A DNA stretch of 7,763 nt, from positions 1 to 7,763 of the forward strand of contig JAISAA010000049.1 in NCBI GenBank assembly GCA_031266955.1. The letters are read 5' to 3'. Below, piece after piece: positions 4,969-7,763 of the stretch. The notes below the pieces were generated by a model. That model saw only the letters and a list, made by a program, of their open reading frames with translations, had not been told where the DNA came from and did not search any database. A program made the translations under genes and the position numbers. Positions within the stretch are counted from its first letter, which is position 1; each line of letters starts with the position of its first letter. Origin of the DNA: Oscillospiraceae bacterium (lineage in GTDB: Bacteria > Bacillota > Clostridia > Oscillospirales > Oscillospiraceae).

Positions 4969-7763
4969 TTAACCGGGACCTGCTGGTGTTTCCTCCGTAA
5001 ATGTTATCGTTCCCGCGCCGGAGAGCGTCACCACGTTGTTCGCAAGAACCAATATCGCACCGTCAGGTATGCTCGCTTGGTCTTCGCGATTTGTTGCATC
5101 ATAAAACGTCAGAGCATTGTTAACATCCGTAAAGTGGGTTGCAACGAGCCTGACGGATTCGATAGCGTTCAGCAGTATCGGCTCGCCCTCGCCGATTGTT
5201 ACGGAGAAACCGGCTGACAACTCGACCATTCTCGCGTTGCTCAGGTTCACCCACGTGTGATTTCCCGCAGCGCTCCGCTTCAGCGTTATGGAGCCTCCTT
5301 CTATAAGCTCCACCGTCGAAGCGTAGACGTTCAACACGCCGCCGCTGTCAATTACGAAATCGCCCTTTACCGTAAGCTTGTAGTCGTCCCATAGCGAATA
5401 GTCCGTGCTGAGCGTAACCGTGCCGGACTCGATCGTGTAATGAACCCCGGTAACGCTCATCGTCGCGCCGGAGTCGAGCACAAGCTGATCTGTGACGGCT
5501 CTTGCGCCAAATTGGAGGAACGACCCGGAAGTCCAAGTGATTTTGCCCGACAGGAGGTATTTTTCGCTCCAGAAGGTGGAGTTACCCGCTTCATTTATTT
5601 TCGCTGTGCCGGTGCTCGCGACGTCGATTTTACCGTTCGCCGCTACCGTCAGCGCTCCGGCGCCGTCGACAGTCAAGGTTCCCGCCACGGTCAATGTTCC
5701 ATTGACCGTCAACGTACCGTTGACGGTGAGGGTTTTGCCGCTGGGGATCGTCACCATAGAGGCTGTGGGAATTTCTAATGTGGTTTGCGTAGCTATGGTG
5801 GCGGTTGCTACATTCGCCTCGTAGTGAAACACCACGTCGCTGTAATCAATTATGACCGTGTACGGGGTTTCCTCGTCGTGTTCAACTTCGATGGTTACTT
5901 TCTTTGTCGTCGCGCCGCTCCACAGCCCGATGCTGGTGACGAGATCGCCGCCCTCCGTGTTGTCCCTTGTCGAGGTATATATGTTGTAGCTGGTTCCGGA
6001 GTAGCGGTGTTCAGTATCATTTTGTCTGAATGTTGATGTGAACATCGCTTCGTAAACCGGGTTTGTCGTTACCGTTTTCGTTACCTTTGCGGCGGGAATA
6101 AATCCGGAGAGCGACACCGTTCCGAAGAAGCCGGTCTTGTTTGTGTTTATGGTGTCCATATTGCCGATGTAGTTGTCTTTGAACTTTCCATCGTTGACAT
6201 TGTCGCCCCATACGGCGGCGGCAACCGGCCCGGACAGTTTGATCGTGTATTCATCCGCCTTTGCCGACGTCTGCTTAACTTCGGCTGTTAAGTCGGTGAG
6301 ATTTGAGAAACCCAATCTTGCGTTGTCCGCGAGAGCGAATTTAGTTGACGTTATAGGATAAGATGGACCGGTATAGCCTATATCGCCGCCGCTTGAGCCT
6401 GTCGATGAGCCCGACGTCGTGCTCGACTTGCCGGGGTCTACCTTGCCGGTAGAGGTCGTGACCGACCCGGCGCCGGAGTCAACCGTTACCTTCGTGCCGC
6501 TTGTCTTGACCTCGACGCCCGTTTTCGCGTCCTCAGTCACCGTAACAGCCGTGACCTTGCCCGCGCCGCTGAGCTTGACGTCGGAGGCTTCGATCGTCGC
6601 CGCCGTCACCGTCGCGCCCGAGGCTACCGAGACTGTGGCTTTCGTCTCGACCGTGAGGCTCGTTATCGCTGCGCCGGACGAAATTGTCAGTGCCGCGTTC
6701 TCCGCCGCGATTTCTACCGCCGCGGCTTTTGCCGAGATCGTGACAGTCGTCGTTGCGGTCACTTCCGCGGCGGCGACTTCGCCCGTTGCGGAAACCTCCG
6801 TCGCCGGAGCGACTTCGATTTTTGCGATCTCCGCGCCGTTCGTCGTCGCGACGGTCGCTTTGCTCTCCGCTATTACTGTTACTGTGCCGATTGTGGCGTC
6901 AACGCTTTCTACGACGAAGCGCGCCGCCTGCCCGAACGTCTTGGCGATAGTTACTTTCGGAATGCTGCTCTTGCCTTTGATGTGTATCGAGTTCGCGCCG
7001 CCGCCGAAGATGACGAGGCGGCCGTTTACCGTCACTCCGTCAAGCGTAATGTCGCCGTCACCTACGCCCTGCGCGATGATGAGGTCGCCCTCTATCACGC
7101 CCTCGCTGAGCGTTACGCCGCCCTTGTTGAGAATTACGCTCTTTGCCGATTCTGCGGCTTTGTTTTCCTTGACGATGTCCGTCACGGCATTGTCCAGCGC
7201 CTGCATTATCTGCGCGCGGCTGAACGTGCCTGACGGCATAAACTCGCCGTAGTCGTTGCCGTTGAAGATGCCGGCCTTGCCGAGCGCCGCTGCGTAGGGC
7301 TTGTACTCGGATGAGATCGCGTAGTCGTCCGAGAACTTTGACGCTCCGGATACGGGAGCGATCCCGAACGCCTTTGCGACGATCTTTGCCGCGAGCTCGC
7401 GGGTAAGCGGAAGCGCAGCTTCGCTTGCTTCGATAGCTCCCGCCGCGACTGCTTTGCGCACGGCTTCCTCGCCCCACGTGCTGGAATAGCCGGAGAGTGA
7501 GCCGGTGTAGCTCTCCGTATACCCGAACGTGTTTACGAGTATCTGTGCGAGCTGCGTCACGTCGAGCTCCCCGTCGGGATCGAACGTGCCGAGGTCGTTG
7601 CCGTGGAGCACGTCGTAGGCGCTCCATTTCTCGATGGCTGTTTCTCCCCAGTGTCCCGAGATATCGGGATACGCGGGGGCCGCCGTTGCCGTTATCGCTA
7701 TGCCGAGAAGCATCGCGAACGTCAGCGTCAGCGCCAATAGCTTTACTATTGGGCTTTTCCTGG
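4969..7763 (-). CDS. Secreted SLH-domain surface protein with beta-repeat regions, 5' end cut by window
   Basis: A large cell-surface protein of at least 930 residues. The frame stays open to the right edge. A TTG at 7737 could be taken as a start, but the codons before it read RKSPIVKLL, the basic end of a signal peptide that continues LALTLTFAMLLGIAITATA, so the true start lies outside the window. Numbering from 7737: three SLH domains (about 22-72, 78-128 and 133-193) that normally bind pyruvylated secondary cell-wall polysaccharide. The first lacks the usual TRAE-type motif (it has DVTQLAQ); the second and third retain TREL and SRAQ. Residues 201-430 are Ala/Thr/Val-rich short beta-strands (GDLIIAQGVGDGDITLDGVT), a pattern common in SLH proteins and suggesting a beta-solenoid. 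A Ser/Gly/Thr linker follows (432-460), then a mixed region with Asn/Tyr/Trp, NGTLTV repeats (668-698), and further beta-rich sequence to the C-terminus PAGPG. No catalytic domain is recognised; adhesin or structural layer protein is likely. Confidence 0.9.
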   Translation of the reverse strand, partial: RKSPIVKLLALTLTFAMLLGIAITATAAPAYPDISGHWGETAIEKWSAYDVLHGNDLGTFDPDGELDVTQLAQILVNTFGYTESYTGSLSGYSSTWGEEAVRKAVAAGAIEASEAALPLTRELAAKIVAKAFGIAPVSGASKFSDDYAISSEYKPYAAALGKAGIFNGNDYGEFMPSGTFSRAQIMQALDNAVTDIVKENKAAESAKSVILNKGGVTLSEGVIEGDLIIAQGVGDGDITLDGVTVNGRLVIFGGGANSIHIKGKSSIPKVTIAKTFGQAARFVVESVDATIGTVTVIAESKATVATTNGAEIAKIEVAPATEVSATGEVAAAEVTATTTVTISAKAAAVEIAAENAALTISSGAAITSLTVETKATVSVASGATVTAATIEASDVKLSGAGKVTAVTVTEDAKTGVEVKTSGTKVTVDSGAGSVTTSTGKVDPGKSSTTSGSSTGSSGGDIGYTGPSYPITSTKFALADNARLGFSNLTDLTAEVKQTSAKADEYTIKLSGPVAAAVWGDNVNDGKFKDNYIGNMDTINTNKTGFFGTVSLSGFIPAAKVTKTVTTNPVYEAMFTSTFRQNDTEHRYSGTSYNIYTSTRDNTEGGDLVTSIGLWSGATTKKVTIEVEHDEETPYTVIIDYSDVVFHYEANVATATIATQTTLEIPTASMVTIPSGKTLTVNGTLTVNGTLTVAGTLTVDGAGALTVAANGKIDVASTGTAKINEAGNSTFWSEKYLLSGKITWTSGSFLQFGARAVTDQLVLDSGATMSVTGVHYTIESGTVTLSTDYSLWDDYKLTVKGDFVIDSGGVLNVYASTVELIEGGSITLKRSAAGNHTWVNLSNARMVELSAGFSVTIGEGEPILLNAIESVRLVATHFTDVNNALTFYDATNREDQASIPDGAILVLANNVVTLSGAGTITFTEETPAGPG
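5672..5743 (-). repeat. 18-bp repeats encoding NGTLTV in the SLH protein
   Basis: Four successive 18-bp units (starting at 5672, 5690, 5708 and 5726 on the + strand) encode LTV-NGT type hexapeptides, NGTLTV being exact in the middle copies and AGTLTV and GKTLTV at the ends. Six-residue periodicity fits one beta-strand plus turn per unit. The DNA copies have diverged, so the peptide pattern seems conserved more than the DNA. Confidence 0.8.

Noticed and set aside
6419..7252. Long + strand open frame of 277 codons opposite the SLH gene
   Set aside because: It is the antisense of the Ala/Thr/Val-rich repeat region; the biased codons remove stops on the other strand. It has no domain, and the leftward frame has a signal peptide and SLH motifs.
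7735..7737. TTG at 7737 as the start of the SLH protein
   Set aside because: It would cut off the basic n-region (RKSPIVK) of the signal peptide, and the frame is open to the window edge.

Overview
The window looks like a piece of a moderately to highly GC-rich Gram-positive genome, most likely a member of the Bacillota (Clostridia). The evidence is a surface protein anchored by S-layer homology domains, an Erm-type 23S rRNA methyltransferase, a Firmicute-style integrase with a Tn916-Xis-like partner, and frequent TTG starts. This is inference; no rRNA or other marker gene is present.

Layout. (1) About 67-1586, + strand: the right-hand end of an integrated mobile element, with a small excisionase-like helix-turn-helix protein followed 2 bases later by a complete tyrosine recombinase. 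The rest of the element would lie left of the window. (2) 1587-1806: a leader/boundary region with short direct repeats, a perfect hairpin, two mutually exclusive stems and a possible promoter. (3) 1807-2610, + strand: an Erm family 23S rRNA adenine-N6-methyltransferase, predicted to give macrolide/lincosamide/streptogramin B resistance. Its composition matches the gene to its right, so it may be a resident gene next to the insertion point rather than cargo. (4) 2611-2709: a gap with two hairpin structures just before the next gene. (5) 2710-4842, + strand: a two-domain sugar-nucleotide enzyme, an N-terminal sugar-phosphate nucleotidyltransferase fused to a degenerate phosphomannomutase-like region. 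(6) 4843-4968: a convergent intergenic gap with a strong hairpin terminator. (7) 4969 to the right edge, - strand: a large secreted protein with a signal peptide, three SLH domains, a long beta-strand-repeat region, a Ser/Gly linker and a second repeat-rich C-terminal half. Its start codon is beyond the window.

The most striking observation lies inside the nucleotidyltransferase. Three head-to-tail 57-bp units, differing by one base in total, are inserted in frame (residues 92-148). Removing them restores a normal nucleotidyltransferase sequence. Each unit has two hairpins (one with a GCGA loop, one a 10-bp perfect stem with a GGA loop), is stop-free in four of six frames, and is poorer in GC than its host gene. 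This resembles a mobile palindromic element able to sit inside coding sequence, comparable in principle to Rickettsia palindromic elements, but apparently amplified in tandem here.

Functional links: the nucleotidyltransferase probably makes activated sugar for cell-surface glycan, and the SLH protein is expected to bind secondary cell-wall polysaccharide. They are convergent and not an operon, so any link is only thematic.
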